DNA of 34,486 nucleotides. Origin: Oscillospiraceae bacterium. Lineage in GTDB: Bacteria > Bacillota > Clostridia > Oscillospirales > Ruminococcaceae. This document shows, piece after piece, positions 24,750 through 33,380 of this stretch. The position numbers and the translations under genes are program-made. Each line of letters begins with the position of its first letter. Position 1 is the stretch's first letter. The notes under the pieces are model-generated. The model had not been told where the DNA came from. It searched no databases and saw only the letters and a list, made by a program, of their open reading frames with translations. Where the stretch lies: positions 1-34,486 of the forward strand of contig JAFLUI010000012.1 in the NCBI GenBank assembly GCA_022508825.1, written 5' to 3'.

Positions 24750-25355
24750 TTACATATCTTCTGTTCTGAACGCAGTGTACCCTTCGTAATAATAGCTATG
24801 GTCGATACCCTTCATGTATATCTCACGGCTGTTTATATCCTCTGTGAGAGCAGATTTCAGAAGATGCTTGATTTCTGTATCTCTGATCGGGCTGCGTTCC
24901 ATAGCAAGCAAATAATCTTCTTTATCAATTTTACTCCAGTCAACCACTTTATGCAGCTCTTTTTTGAAAATCAAATCAAGCCATATACGTGTACTTCGCC
25001 CGTTGCCCTCCCTGAACGGGTGAGCGACATTCATTTCCACGTACTTTTCCACGATCTCGTCAAAGTCAGACTGAGGCATTTTCTCTATATTCTCAAGAGC
25101 AGATTCCAGATACATCACGGGAGCAAACCGGAAGCTTCCCTTTGCGATATTGACAGTCCTGATACAGCCTGCAAAGTCATATATATCCTCAAAAAGATAT
25201 TTATGGATCGCCTTAAGCGCAGAAAATTTCCCTGCCTCCAATGTATCGAGTATGCCCTTTTCAAACAGTTCAAGAGCCTTTCTTTTGCTGATGCGTTCTT
25301 CCTCACGGGCAAGCTCTGCCGGGCTTGTCAAACCTAATTTATTTTCAAGCGCCAT
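24750..25355 (-). CDS. fic: Class III Fic protein (AMP-transferase)
   Basis: A 201-residue Fic-domain protein that should transfer AMP from ATP to hydroxyl groups of target proteins. The catalytic motif is complete, HPFREGNGR (112-120). The C-terminal SYYYEG (187-192) matches the inhibitory (S/T)xxxE(G/N) motif of class III Fic proteins such as Neisseria NmFic, with the same KGID lead-in as I recall it. In that class the helix blocks ATP until the protein leaves its tetramer; DNA gyrase is a known target of related enzymes. GGAGG precedes the ATG. It follows the Rpn-type gene by 19 bases, so the two are likely one unit, ended by a terminator. Confidence 0.94.
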   Translation of the reverse strand: MALENKLGLTSPAELAREEERISKRKALELFEKGILDTLEAGKFSALKAIHKYLFEDIYDFAGCIRTVNIAKGSFRFAPVMYLESALENIEKMPQSDFDEIVEKYVEMNVAHPFREGNGRSTRIWLDLIFKKELHKVVDWSKIDKEDYLLAMERSPIRDTEIKHLLKSALTEDINSREIYMKGIDHSYYYEGYTAFRTEDM

Positions 25356-25374
25356 GTCAGACCTCCGATAAATT

Positions 25375-26184
25375 TTACTGAATGGCTTTCTTTGCTGCTT
25401 CGATCTGCTCCTCAGTAAATCCGGCAGCTCTCATTCCTGCGATCATTTTATCAATTCCTTCTGTGATGCCTTCTCTCCTTGCGGTTCCTAAAGCAGTAGC
25501 TTCATCATGGAGACGCTTTTCACGGTAATATGCTTCCTGTCTTATCTTTTCATCAGCGCTCATCTCGCGAAGCATAACGATAGTTTCGTTTACCTCCGGT
25601 ATCGTTGTTGTCTGCTGTATATCCATAAGCTCTCCCTCCGTTTCTGCATTGATAAGATTCAGCCAGTCTTCCATTGGCTTGTTTTTCTTTGATTTTCCTA
25701 TCTTCCTAAGTTCAAAGAAATGGATAGAAAATTTATCGGTCAAAACCTCATGCCGCTCATTCTCCAGCACCTTGAAATGTGAATGATAATCCTCACAGTC
25801 AAATAAATCAAAATTGATTATGTTGATACATACAGTCTGTTTCAGATCTCCGTATTCTTCACCGGACTTAAGCTCGTTACTGTATATCTTAGACCAATAG
25901 AACAATGTACGCTCTCTGAAATCCGGCTCACGGTTTACCTGTATCTCTACATTTACGATCCTGCCGTCAACGTCCAGCTTAAGGTCAAGTCTGCTGAATT
26001 TCTGCTCCAGATACTCAGGCGTTACCTCCACATTGCTTATCATAATGGATCTTATGCTTTCTCTGGGAATTTCAAGCAGCGCAGACACAAATGCAGCTAT
26101 AATGTTTTTATTTTTATCATTTCCGAAAACCCGCTTGAAAATAACATCAAGCTTCAGCTTTACGATTTTTTCATCTCTGTTCAA
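25375..26184 (-). CDS. Rpn family PD-(D/E)XK nuclease / putative transposase
   Basis: A 269-residue protein of the Rpn / PDDEXK_2 group. The N-terminus KLDVIFKRVFGNDKNK is typical, and the nuclease core shows SRLDLKLDVDG then VNVEIQVNREPDF (aspartate and ExQ). A C-terminal region REGITEGIDKMIAGMRAAGF resembles the GxxEGxxxGxxEG-like helical tail of the family. E. coli Rpn proteins are DNA endonucleases that promote RecA-independent recombination; newer work connects them to phage defence. The start is a TTG at 26184: GGAGA lies 7 bases upstream, and there is no better ATG. It has a strong promoter of its own. No terminal inverted repeats were seen, so it is not a complete insertion element. 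Confidence 0.88.
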   Translation of the reverse strand: MNRDEKIVKLKLDVIFKRVFGNDKNKNIIAAFVSALLEIPRESIRSIMISNVEVTPEYLEQKFSRLDLKLDVDGRIVNVEIQVNREPDFRERTLFYWSKIYSNELKSGEEYGDLKQTVCINIINFDLFDCEDYHSHFKVLENERHEVLTDKFSIHFFELRKIGKSKKNKPMEDWLNLINAETEGELMDIQQTTTIPEVNETIVMLREMSADEKIRQEAYYREKRLHDEATALGTARREGITEGIDKMIAGMRAAGFTEEQIEAAKKAIQ

Positions 26185-26205
26185 AAAATCATCTCCATGC
26201 TATTA

Positions 26206-26234
26206 AGTATATCAAAAATTACAGGCGTTGTCAA
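26206..26234 (-). promoter_or_regulatory. Sigma-A promoter of the rpn-fic unit
   Basis: On -, TTGACA (26229-26234) and TATACT (26206-26211) have a 17-base spacer. The distance to the TTG start at 26184 is 21 bases, so the leader is very short. Confidence 0.85.
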
Positions 26235-26299
26235 TGGTTACCCGACCTTGGCATTTTCTGCCATTCATAGAGTGTTTACATTATTTTTTGCGCGGATGC

Positions 26300-26328
26300 T
26301 TGCATTTTCTGTAAAAAAGTAGTATCAT
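26300..26328 (+). promoter_or_regulatory. Sigma-A promoter for flavin reductase and ABC genes
   Basis: TTGCAT (26300-26305) and TATCAT (26323-26328) have a 17-base spacer, about 36 bases before the TTG start at 26365. The intergenic region back to the rpn promoter (26235-26299) shows no other clear element. Confidence 0.7.
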
Positions 26329-26364
26329 TTACATAAGCATCATGATAAATTGGAGGGATATGAC

Positions 26365-26916
26365 TTGAGAAAGGATTTCGGCCCTAAAGCATGGGTATTT
26401 CCACAGCCTGTGCTTATTGTAGGTACATATGACGAGGGCGTTCCCAATGCTATGAACGCAGCATGGGTGGGACAGTACAGCAAAACGCAGATAATTCTCA
26501 GCCTGGGCGACCACAAAACTACAGATAATATCCGTAAAAACCAGGCATTTACAGTAGGTCTCGCAACAGCCGACACCATCATCGGTGCCGATTATGTGGG
26601 ACTTGTTTCCGGAAACGATGTTCCCAACAAAGTGGAGAAAGCCGGATTTACCGTATCAAGGAGCTATAATGTAAATGCCCCCGTATTTAACGAGCTTCCT
26701 CTTACTCTCGAATGTAAGCTGGTGAAATTCAATGAGGACGGAAATATCATCGGTGAGATCGTCAATGCAGCTGTGGACGACTCTCTCGTTAACGCCGAAG
26801 GAGAGATCGACGTCTCCGGACTGCACGCTGTGGTCTATGACCCTATCAACGCCGACTATTATAAAGTTGGCGAAATGGCAGGACACGCTTTCAGAGACGG
26901 CGAAAAGCTGAAATGA
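26365..26916 (+). CDS. Flavin reductase-like (FMN-binding split barrel) protein
   Basis: A 183-residue protein of the flavin reductase-like / flavoredoxin family, which bind FMN in a split barrel and reduce flavins or small acceptors. Visible features are the start RKDFGPKAWVFPQPVLIVGTYDE, then NAMNAAWVGQ, KTTDNIRKNQAFTVGLA and the end YKVGEMAGHAFRDGEKLK. I start at TTG 26365 because GGAGGG sits 7 bases before it and relatives begin M-RKDFGPK; an upstream TTG at 26350 would place the ribosome site inside the gene. It lies 40 bases before a large ABC transporter gene and may be co-transcribed with it; the functional link is unclear. Confidence 0.9.
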   Translation: MRKDFGPKAWVFPQPVLIVGTYDEGVPNAMNAAWVGQYSKTQIILSLGDHKTTDNIRKNQAFTVGLATADTIIGADYVGLVSGNDVPNKVEKAGFTVSRSYNVNAPVFNELPLTLECKLVKFNEDGNIIGEIVNAAVDDSLVNAEGEIDVSGLHAVVYDPINADYYKVGEMAGHAFRDGEKLK

Positions 26917-26956
26917 TCCGCCGCTCATAACAGTCAGAAAAGGAGATCAGATACAA

Positions 26957-29900
26957 ATGCTTGAGCTTAAAAATATCAAAAAGGATTACCCTGCCGGGGA
27001 TGGTACCGTTCATGCCCTGAAGGGTATTTCTCTGCAGTTCAGAGAAAACGACTTTGTGTCCATACTGGGTCCCTCCGGCTGCGGAAAGACTACCATGCTG
27101 AACATCATCGGCGGTCTTGACCAGTACACCGACGGCGACCTTGTTATCAACGGACGCTCTACAAAAAATTTCAAGGACAGGGACTGGGACGCTTACCGCA
27201 ACTACTCTGTGGGCTTCGTTTTCCAGAGCTATAACCTTATCCCCCACCAGACCGTCCTGCAGAACGTGGAGATAGCCCTTGCACTGTCGGGAGTGTCAAA
27301 GGCGGAGCGGAGAAAACGTGCCGCGGAGGCTCTTGAACGTGTAGGTCTTGGCTCCCAGCTCAAAAAAAGACCCAGTGAAATGTCCGGCGGACAGATGCAG
27401 CGGGTCGCCATCGCAAGAGCTTTGGTAAACGATCCCGACATTATCCTCGCCGACGAGCCTACAGGCGCTCTTGACACCGAGACCAGCGTGCAGGTCATGG
27501 ATATCCTTAAGGAAATTTCCAAGGACAGACTTGTTGTCATGGTAACTCACAATCCCGAGCTTGCGGAAAAATACTCCACCCGCATAATCCGTATGCTTGA
27601 CGGTGAGATCACCAGCGATACCAAGCCCCTCACCGAACAGGAAGCCGAAAGCGAGCATACCCGTGAAAAGGAAAAGGCGGAGGCTGCCAAAAGCACAAAA
27701 AAGCCCTCCATGTCCTTCGGCACTTCATTCGGACTGTCCCTTAAAAATCTTTTCACCAAAAAGGGACGCACCGCTCTGACGTCATTTGCGGGAAGCATAG
27801 GAATCATCGGCATCGCCCTTATTTATGCAGTGTCAAACGGTATGACCGACTATATAGACAATGTGCAGGAAAGCACTCTTTCCTCCTATCCGCTTACTAT
27901 ACAGTCCCAGACTGTTGACATGACCACCATGATGCAGATATTCATGGATACGGCGGAATCCGGTCATCCCCACGAAAACGACGCTGTCTATCAGAAGAGC
28001 ATGGTACACGAAATGATAAACGCCCTTAACAATATGGAGACCATTGAAAACGATCTTGAGTCCTTCAATAAATATATCATTGCAGAGCGTGACAAGGAAA
28101 CCGACGGCAGCGCTCTGCGGGAAGCAATAAGCGGCATACAGTACACCTACGACCTTGACCTGCTTATATACGCCGAAGACGATGACGGAAACATTGTCCG
28201 CTCCGACACCCAGCAGCTCATGCAGCAGCTTATTCTGGATTACATGGGCATGGATCTGTCTTTCGTGGTGCAGATGCGGGATCAGATGGGCAGTATGTCT
28301 CCCATGATGACTCCCGGCAGCGCGGCTCTCTGGCAGGAAATGCTTGACGGAAACAACGGCGAGATCATAAATCCCCTGCTTGAAAAGCAGTACGACATTA
28401 TTTACGGTTCATGGCCTGCAAAGTATGACGAGATAGTGCTTGTTGTGGACGAAAACAATGAGCTGGACGACATGACTCTCTATGCTATGGGACTTAAGAC
28501 CGGCGAGGAGATAGGCTCCCTCATGGACGCTACCCTGACCGGCAAGGAGCTTCCCTCCGACACAACAAGCTGGTCCTATCAGGAAATATGCAGCAGGGAG
28601 TTCAAGGTCATCCTCAATTCCGACTGCTACGCCTATGACGAGGCAACAGGAACATTTGTCGATCTCCGGGACACCGACGCAGGGCTCCGTTATCTTTACG
28701 ACAATGCGCTGACCCTTAAGGTGTCGGGAATAATCCGTCCCAATGAGGACGCAGTGGCAACTATGCTGACCGGCTCCATCGCATATACAAGCGAGCTGAC
28801 AAAGTATGTTATCGAGCATTCCAAGGACTCCCCCGCAATTGAAGCTCAGCTTGAAGACCCCTCCACAGACGTTTTTACAGGTCTGCCATTCAACGAAAAC
28901 AGCGGCAGTCTTTCGGACGAGGAAAAGGAAGCAGAGTTCAGGGAGTATATAAGCGGTCTTAACGAGACCGAAAAGGCTCAGGCGTATATAAAAATAATGG
29001 GCATACCCACTGCAGAGCAGCTTGCAGCGTCAGTGGAGCAGACTATGGGCTCAATGGGACGCACAGATATGGAGAACGCTCTTGTGCAGGCTCTGACCCA
29101 GCAGGCGGGAATAAATGCGGACGACATAATGGAGTACGCCTCTTCAATGAGCGACGAGGACCTTGCAAGCCTGTTCACACAGATGCTGACAGAGCAGATA
29201 AAAATGCAGTTCGCAGCACAGGTGCAGGAGCAGCTTGGCGCAATGACCTCCGCCCAGCTTGCAGCGGCTCTTGACATGGAGATAGGCAGCTACACCACCG
29301 AGCGGTGCGCGGTCTACTATGACGAGGTGCTGGAGTTTTCCGGTTCCTCCTATGACAACAATCTTAAGATCATGGGCTATGTTGACCTTGAAAAACCTGC
29401 AAGCATCAATTTCTATGCCTCCTCCTTTGCAAACAAGGATGTCATTGAGGACGCCATTGCCGATTATAACGAAACCGTTGACGAGCTCTATCAGATACAG
29501 TACACCGACTATATCGGACTTATGATGTCCTCTGTCACCACTATCATCAACGCCATCACATATGTGCTTATCGCATTTGTGGCTATCTCCCTTATCGTAT
29601 CCTCCATAATGATAGGCGTTATCACGCTTATTTCGGTGCAGGAGAGAACAAAGGAGATCGGTATCCTCCGTGCTATCGGCGCGTCCAAGGCGAACGTGTC
29701 CAGTATGTTTAACGCTGAGACTGTCATAATCGGATTTACCTCGGGAGCGCTGGGAATAATCATCACCTATCTGCTCTGCATACCGATAAATATCATCATG
29801 CATGAGCTTACGGGCATAAACAACCTCAGTGCGGTACTGCCCGTTCCCGTGGCGCTGATACTCATTGCAATAAGCGTTATACTGACGCTGTTTGCGGGAA

Positions 29901-29959
29901 TCATCCCGTCAAGAAGCGCGGCAAAGAAGGATCCTGTTGTGGCGCTCCGCACAGAATGA
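26957..29959 (+). CDS. MacB-like ABC transporter, ATPase fused to FtsX-type permease
   Basis: A 1000-residue fusion protein. The N-terminal ATPase (1-235) has Walker A GPSGCGKT (38-45), the Q-loop in FQSYNL, the signature MSGGQ and Walker [13 protein letters not shown] basic linker follows (about 240-260). The permease has one helix near 275-295, a very large extracytoplasmic domain (about 300-845) and three C-terminal helices with the FtsX domain ([22 protein letters not shown]). It ends ARS-type as [16 protein letters not shown]. The type VII ABC layout suggests mechanotransmission or export of peptides or lipoproteins. AAGGAG precedes the ATG. In Firmicutes, such fused proteins are often tied to peptide resistance, but no BceRS-type kinase is adjacent. 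Confidence 0.95.
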   Translation: MLELKNIKKDYPAGDGTVHALKGISLQFRENDFVSILGPSGCGKTTMLNIIGGLDQYTDGDLVINGRSTKNFKDRDWDAYRNYSVGFVFQSYNLIPHQTVLQNVEIALALSGVSKAERRKRAAEALERVGLGSQLKKRPSEMSGGQMQRVAIARALVNDPDIILADEPTGALDTETSVQVMDILKEISKDRLVVMVTHNPELAEKYSTRIIRMLDGEITSDTKPLTEQEAESEHTREKEKAEAAKSTKKPSMSFGTSFGLSLKNLFTKKGRTALTSFAGSIGIIGIALIYAVSNGMTDYIDNVQESTLSSYPLTIQSQTVDMTTMMQIFMDTAESGHPHENDAVYQKSMVHEMINALNNMETIENDLESFNKYIIAERDKETDGSALREAISGIQYTYDLDLLIYAEDDDGNIVRSDTQQLMQQLILDYMGMDLSFVVQMRDQMGSMSPMMTPGSAALWQEMLDGNNGEIINPLLEKQYDIIYGSWPAKYDEIVLVVDENNELDDMTLYAMGLKTGEEIGSLMDATLTGKELPSDTTSWSYQEICSREFKVILNSDCYAYDEATGTFVDLRDTDAGLRYLYDNALTLKVSGIIRPNEDAVATMLTGSIAYTSELTKYVIEHSKDSPAIEAQLEDPSTDVFTGLPFNENSGSLSDEEKEAEFREYISGLNETEKAQAYIKIMGIPTAEQLAASVEQTMGSMGRTDMENALVQALTQQAGINADDIMEYASSMSDEDLASLFTQMLTEQIKMQFAAQVQEQLGAMTSAQLAAALDMEIGSYTTERCAVYYDEVLEFSGSSYDNNLKIMGYVDLEKPASINFYASSFANKDVIEDAIADYNETVDELYQIQYTDYIGLMMSSVTTIINAITYVLIAFVAISLIVSSIMIGVITLISVQERTKEIGILRAIGASKANVSSMFNAETVIIGFTSGALGIIITYLLCIPINIIMHELTGINNLSAVLPVPVALILIAISVILTLFAGIIPSRSAAKKDPVVALRTE

Positions 29960-29974
29960 TCTCTATAAAAATAT

Positions 29975-30017
29975 GGCTGCTGCACCGGACAAAAAACGGT
30001 GTAACAGCCTTTTTTTA
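29975..30017. terminator. Bidirectional terminator between ABC gene and 118-aa gene
   Basis: GGCTG-CT-GCACCG (29975-29987) pairs with CGGTGT-AA-CAGCC, two helices with a 2x2 internal loop and a G-T wobble. TTTTTTT follows on +. On - a run ATATTTTTATA follows. The - strand gene's stop at 30015 lies within the + T-tract. Confidence 0.85.
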
Positions 30018-30371
30018 TTTTCCCTTTTCCGAAAAATATTCCGCAAGACTTTTGCCATCCGGCAAATTTTTTGCAAGAGCATTCAGGATCAGTGCGGCAC
30101 ATTCACGCGAAAAATTTCCATAATCGTCATCCGAATATGTATTATTGTCAAGCTGATATGCTATACCTTTGCAGCTTTTGCCATTGAACCTTTGCAAATC
30201 ATTTTCGGTTGGTTGGGGGAATAAATCCTGCTTTGATACTCTTCTGAATTTCAGCATAGTTTTGATCTCGGTTTCAAGAATCCTGTTTTCTGCTGTACGT
30301 TTTTGCCACATTGCATATGTCATACTGACTATGGCAGACAAGCAAGCTGTTATAAAAATAATCTTTTTCAT
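30015..30371 (-). CDS. Small membrane-anchored or secreted protein, unknown
   Basis: A 118-residue protein I do not recognise. It begins with a signal or anchor segment, MKKIIFITACLSAIVSMTYA, with no lipobox, so it is either cleaved after about residue 20 or stays as an N-terminal anchor. The rest is hydrophilic and mixed in charge (MLKFRRVSKQDLFPQP, CKGIAYQL, CAALILNALAKNL), with two cysteines in the exported part (about C68 and C91). There is no known motif. Its ATG overlaps the stop of the SLOG-type gene by four bases (ATGA), so the two are almost certainly translated together. It ends at a bidirectional terminator. Confidence 0.7.
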   Translation of the reverse strand: MKKIIFITACLSAIVSMTYAMWQKRTAENRILETEIKTMLKFRRVSKQDLFPQPTENDLQRFNGKSCKGIAYQLDNNTYSDDDYGNFSRECAALILNALAKNLPDGKSLAEYFSEKGK

Positions 30372-30709
30372 TTCAGATCCACTTCCCTGAAAATTTTTAA
30401 TTCTACGCCCATTTTTTTGCAGTTGTCGATGACATATTTTGTCCCTCTTGACTTGCCGTCCCAGAAGGCAAGGACGATGTCTGCGTATTCGATAATTTGC
30501 AGATTTCTTTTAAGGGGGGCGCCCTTTTTATATTTTTCATAGTCAGGAAGAAATTCCGTAAGCTTGATATTATGTGCCAGAGCATACTCTCTTGCGCAGG
30601 TGTCTATGCCCTTTGCCCCGCCGGACACTATTTCCGTTGTATCCTCCGGAAGATATTTTCCGAGATCGTCTACTGTCAGACCTCTTGAACCTATTACTGC
30701 GACTTTCAT
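30368..30709 (-). CDS. SLOG / DUF2493-like (YspA-related) protein
   Basis: A 113-residue Rossmann-like protein of the SLOG superfamily (DprA, LOG, TIR-SLOG). It starts MKVAVIGSRGLTVDDLG, then has the glycine-rich signature VSGGAKGIDTCAREYA, then NLQIIEYADIVLAFWDG and SRGTKYVIDNCKK. Small stand-alone SLOG proteins are predicted to bind or process nucleotide-derived signals, and several occur in conflict systems; others are of unknown function. It is too short for DprA and lacks the LOG PGGxGTxxE motif. The gene is divergent from an XRE regulator, with a promoter carrying operator-like half-sites, and overlaps the next gene by four bases. Confidence 0.88.
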   Translation of the reverse strand: MKVAVIGSRGLTVDDLGKYLPEDTTEIVSGGAKGIDTCAREYALAHNIKLTEFLPDYEKYKKGAPLKRNLQIIEYADIVLAFWDGKSRGTKYVIDNCKKMGVELKIFREVDLK

Positions 30710-30742
30710 AATTTATCACCTCAATGTTTATAATATAAATTA

Positions 30743-30771
30743 ATTTTAGGACAAATAGTCCATTTTGTCAA
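30743..30771 (-). promoter_or_regulatory. Sigma-A promoter of the SLOG operon
   Basis: On -, TTGACA (30766-30771) and TAAAAT (30743-30748) are 17 bases apart. The spacer contains the GGAC-aaata-GTCC inverted repeat (30749-30752 and 30758-30761), so a bound regulator would block RNA polymerase. Confidence 0.8.
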
Positions 30772-30807
30772 TAGGACATATTTACCTAAGTTATAATAAA
30801 TTTAGGT
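30746..30807. promoter_or_regulatory. Operator cluster between SLOG and XRE genes
   Basis: Direct TAGGACA copies lie at 30747-30753 and 30772-30778. GGAC/GTCC (30749-30761), TGTC/GACA (30766-30778) and ACCTAA/TTAGGT (30784-30789 with 30802-30807) are inverted pairs. The last flanks a TATAAT (30792-30797) that is the likely -10 of the XRE gene; no good -35 is visible for it. This is the layout of an autorepressing, divergent XRE switch. Confidence 0.65.
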
Positions 30808-30816
30808 GATTTTGTT

Positions 30817-31029
30817 GTGAGATTACGAATAAGGGATATGCGTGAGGACAGGGATCTGACTCAAAAGCAAATTGCGGAATATTTAATGTGTGACCAGTCG
30901 TTGTATTCTAAATATGAACGGGGTGAGAGGGAAATTCCTCTTAACCTGATAATCAAGCTTGCAGATTTCTATAATGTAAACATAGATTATCTTGTAGGGA
31001 GAAGTTCAATATCAAAACGTTACAAATAA
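30817..31029 (+). CDS. XRE/Cro family transcriptional regulator
   Basis: A 70-residue protein that is almost only a Cro/C1-type helix-turn-helix domain: RLRIRDMREDRDLTQKQIAEYL, then CDQSLYSKYERGEREIP (recognition helix), then LIIKLADFYNVNIDYLVGR. It starts at GTG 30817, with AGGTGA 7 bases upstream; no in-frame ATG is suitable. It has no sensor domain, so it may respond by itself to its own level or to a partner protein. It is divergent from the SLOG and membrane-protein genes, with inverted half-sites in between, and ends in a strong terminator. I infer that it represses itself and the divergent pair. Confidence 0.92.
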   Translation: MRLRIRDMREDRDLTQKQIAEYLMCDQSLYSKYERGEREIPLNLIIKLADFYNVNIDYLVGRSSISKRYK

Positions 31030-31030
31030 C

Positions 31031-31072
31031 AGGAGCTGTCAGGGTCAGATGACTGTTGACAGCTCCTTTTTT
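31031..31072 (+). terminator. Intrinsic terminator after the XRE gene
   Basis: An 11-bp perfect stem AGGAGCTGTCA (31031-31041) with 31057-31067, followed by TTTTTT. The stop codon of the XRE gene is at 31027-31029. Confidence 0.93.
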
Positions 31073-31113
31073 GCTTTTATGTAGTTTGTGACACATACTG
31101 CTTTTAAAAATAC

Positions 31114-31142
31114 TTGAAAATTCCTGCATAATATGTTATAAT
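31114..31142 (+). promoter_or_regulatory. Sigma-A promoter of the hybrid kinase operon
   Basis: TTGAAA (31114-31119) and TATAAT (31137-31142) have a 17-base spacer. The start ATG at 31164, with GGGAGG, is 21 bases beyond, so the leader is about 15 bases. Confidence 0.85.
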
Positions 31143-31163
31143 GATAACATTGGGAGGTTTTTC

Positions 31164-33362
31164 ATGAACACAAATAAATACATCGATCAAAAAAAATTCC
31201 AGGAAAAAAATATTATCGTAACTATACTGTTCCTTATTGTAATAGCTTTATTTACCTTGGGAGCGTATTTCACCGTAACACGCATAACGGAGCAGCAGTG
31301 TACAGAGCGTATGGAGGAGGCTGTCAGAATAGTTGCTGACGACATAGGCAGCAAGCTTTCCAGAGATAGTACCATACTCAGATCAATGGCAGAGATAATC
31401 GCTGCCGAGAATCATTATGACGAAGAAAGCCTGCAGATCCTCATAAGCAGGTTCACTCCGCTTACTACTGCAAGAAAAATAAATCTTCTGCTGCCCGGGG
31501 ACAGGATCATTTCCCAGTCAGGTCTTACAATAGATGTAAACGGAAAGATCTCCTTTGAAAGGGAAGCTCCTCTCGGTGAGCACGTTTCCGAAAGGATGCA
31601 GAGCATTTCCGATGACAGCCGCTTTGTAATAAGACATTTCTTTCCCATAGAAAAAGACGGCAGAACCATTGCTCTCATTTACACCACCACCAATTTAAAA
31701 GATCTGCCCGATTCCCTGAATATACAGAATATCTACGGCGGCAATGCTGAAATTTATCTGGTGGACAGAAAAAACGGAGATATGCTTATGGACACCCTCC
31801 ATGAAAACCTCGGAAATATATGGGACTTCGCTTCCTATAAAGCAGTCCGAAGCAAATCGGTGCCCCAGTCCCACAACGAGGTAATGTCGGGGCAGACCGG
31901 ATACAACGTTTTCAGATCGGAGGACACAGGAGATGTTTCCTACTGCTACTATGCTCCTATCGATGAGGTAAGCTCTTTATTGGGCGGAGACGTAAACCAC
32001 TGGTCTGTACTTGTTGAGGTCCCAGAAAGGATAGTCATGCAGCATCTTAACAAGGTAAGATGGGTGTTCAATATAGTCGGTGTGCTTGAGATCATTGCCA
32101 TACTTATCTATTTTCTCTGGATGCTCAGGAATACAAGGATCACAATGGAAAAGGCTATACTGGAGGAGCGCCTTGTCAAGGCAGAAAATGCAGAAAGGGC
32201 AAAGACCAGATTTCTCTCCAGTATGTCACACGATATACGCACTCCAATGAACGCCATTATCGGATTCACTACCCTTGCATCTGCTCATACCGATGACCCT
32301 GCAAAGGTGGAGGACTACCTGTCAAAGATACTTTCCTCAAGCAATCACCTGCTGAGCCTTATCAATGAGATCCTTGACATGAGCCGCATCGAAAGCGGAA
32401 AGGTAGAGATCATTGAAACGGAATGTACTCTGCCCGGCATGGTAAGCGACATAGAAAACATAATCGCAAATCAGGCAGAGGCAAAGAAGATAAATTTCAT
32501 TACCGACATTTCGGAAGTGCAGGACATATGGGTCTGGTGCGACAAGCTGCATCTTAATCAGGTGCTGCTGAATCTTCTCAGCAATGCGGTAAAATTCACT
32601 CCCGAGGGAGGCACTGTATCATTTACCATAAAGCAGGGTCAGGGAGCTCCCGATGGCAGAGCAAGATATGCGATAAGCGTCAAGGACACGGGCATAGGAA
32701 TGAGTCCCGAGTTCGTAAAGCACGTTTTCGAGCCCTTTGAAAGAGAGTCCACCGCCACTGTAAGCGGCATTCAGGGTACAGGTCTTGGAATGTCCATCGC
32801 AAAAAGCATAGTGGACATGATGGGCGGTACCATTGAAGTTTTCAGCGAACAGGGCAAGGGCACGGAATATGTGGTAACGCTGTATCTGCGCCTGCGTGAG
32901 CCGGACGAGCAGGAGATGAATGTTAAAGCCCGGGAGGAAAAGTCTGCCGCTGCTCTGCCAGTCGCTGCTCCGGATGTAAAAGGAAAGCGTCTGCTGCTGG
33001 TGGAGGACAACGAGCTCAACAGGGAGATCGCCACAGAAATACTTTCCGCAGCAGGACTTATTGTTGAAACTGCCTGCGATGGAACAGAAGCGGTGGAGAT
33101 CATGCAGAATGCCAAGCCCGGTTATTTCAATCTTATACTCATGGACGTGCAGATGCCTGTAATGAACGGCTATGACGCCTCCAAGGCTATCCGTGCCATA
33201 GAGGATCCTGAAATCGCCAATATCCCCATCATTGCAATGACCGCCAATGCCTTTGAGGAGGACAAGCAGCTTGCACTGCAAAATGGAATGAACGATCATC
33301 TTGCCAAGCCTATCGATATAAACAGATTCTTTGAAGTTATCGGCAGGTATATCAGAAAATAA
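31164..33362 (+). CDS. Hybrid sensor histidine kinase / response regulator
   Basis: A 732-residue membrane sensor. Helix 1 is about 17-38, an extracytoplasmic sensor domain covers about 40-298 (Cache/PAS-like by size and character; identity uncertain), and helix 2 is about 301-320. HisKA follows with phospho-acceptor H356 in SHDIRTPMNAI, then HATPase_c with NLLSNAVKFTP, VKDTGIGM and QGTGLGMSI, and a receiver domain with DN at 615-616, phospho-acceptor D661 in LILMDVQMP, and K715 in LAKP. There is no Hpt domain or DNA-binding output domain in the gene, so the signal must pass to another protein. It is followed after 18 bases by an unknown gene and then a MATE exporter, which could be output-linked or simply neighbours. 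Confidence 0.95.
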   Translation: MNTNKYIDQKKFQEKNIIVTILFLIVIALFTLGAYFTVTRITEQQCTERMEEAVRIVADDIGSKLSRDSTILRSMAEIIAAENHYDEESLQILISRFTPLTTARKINLLLPGDRIISQSGLTIDVNGKISFEREAPLGEHVSERMQSISDDSRFVIRHFFPIEKDGRTIALIYTTTNLKDLPDSLNIQNIYGGNAEIYLVDRKNGDMLMDTLHENLGNIWDFASYKAVRSKSVPQSHNEVMSGQTGYNVFRSEDTGDVSYCYYAPIDEVSSLLGGDVNHWSVLVEVPERIVMQHLNKVRWVFNIVGVLEIIAILIYFLWMLRNTRITMEKAILEERLVKAENAERAKTRFLSSMSHDIRTPMNAIIGFTTLASAHTDDPAKVEDYLSKILSSSNHLLSLINEILDMSRIESGKVEIIETECTLPGMVSDIENIIANQAEAKKINFITDISEVQDIWVWCDKLHLNQVLLNLLSNAVKFTPEGGTVSFTIKQGQGAPDGRARYAISVKDTGIGMSPEFVKHVFEPFERESTATVSGIQGTGLGMSIAKSIVDMMGGTIEVFSEQGKGTEYVVTLYLRLREPDEQEMNVKAREEKSAAALPVAAPDVKGKRLLLVEDNELNREIATEILSAAGLIVETACDGTEAVEIMQNAKPGYFNLILMDVQMPVMNGYDASKAIRAIEDPEIANIPIIAMTANAFEEDKQLALQNGMNDHLAKPIDINRFFEVIGRYIRK

Positions 33363-33380
33363 AAAAGAGGGGGTCAGACA

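Noticed and set aside
25375..26184. Complete insertion sequence around the Rpn-type gene
   Set aside because: No terminal inverted repeats or target duplication found, despite the family being named transposase-like.
29144..29803. A 219-codon open frame on - opposite the ABC transporter C-terminus
   Set aside because: Shadow of the FtsX domain; no support.
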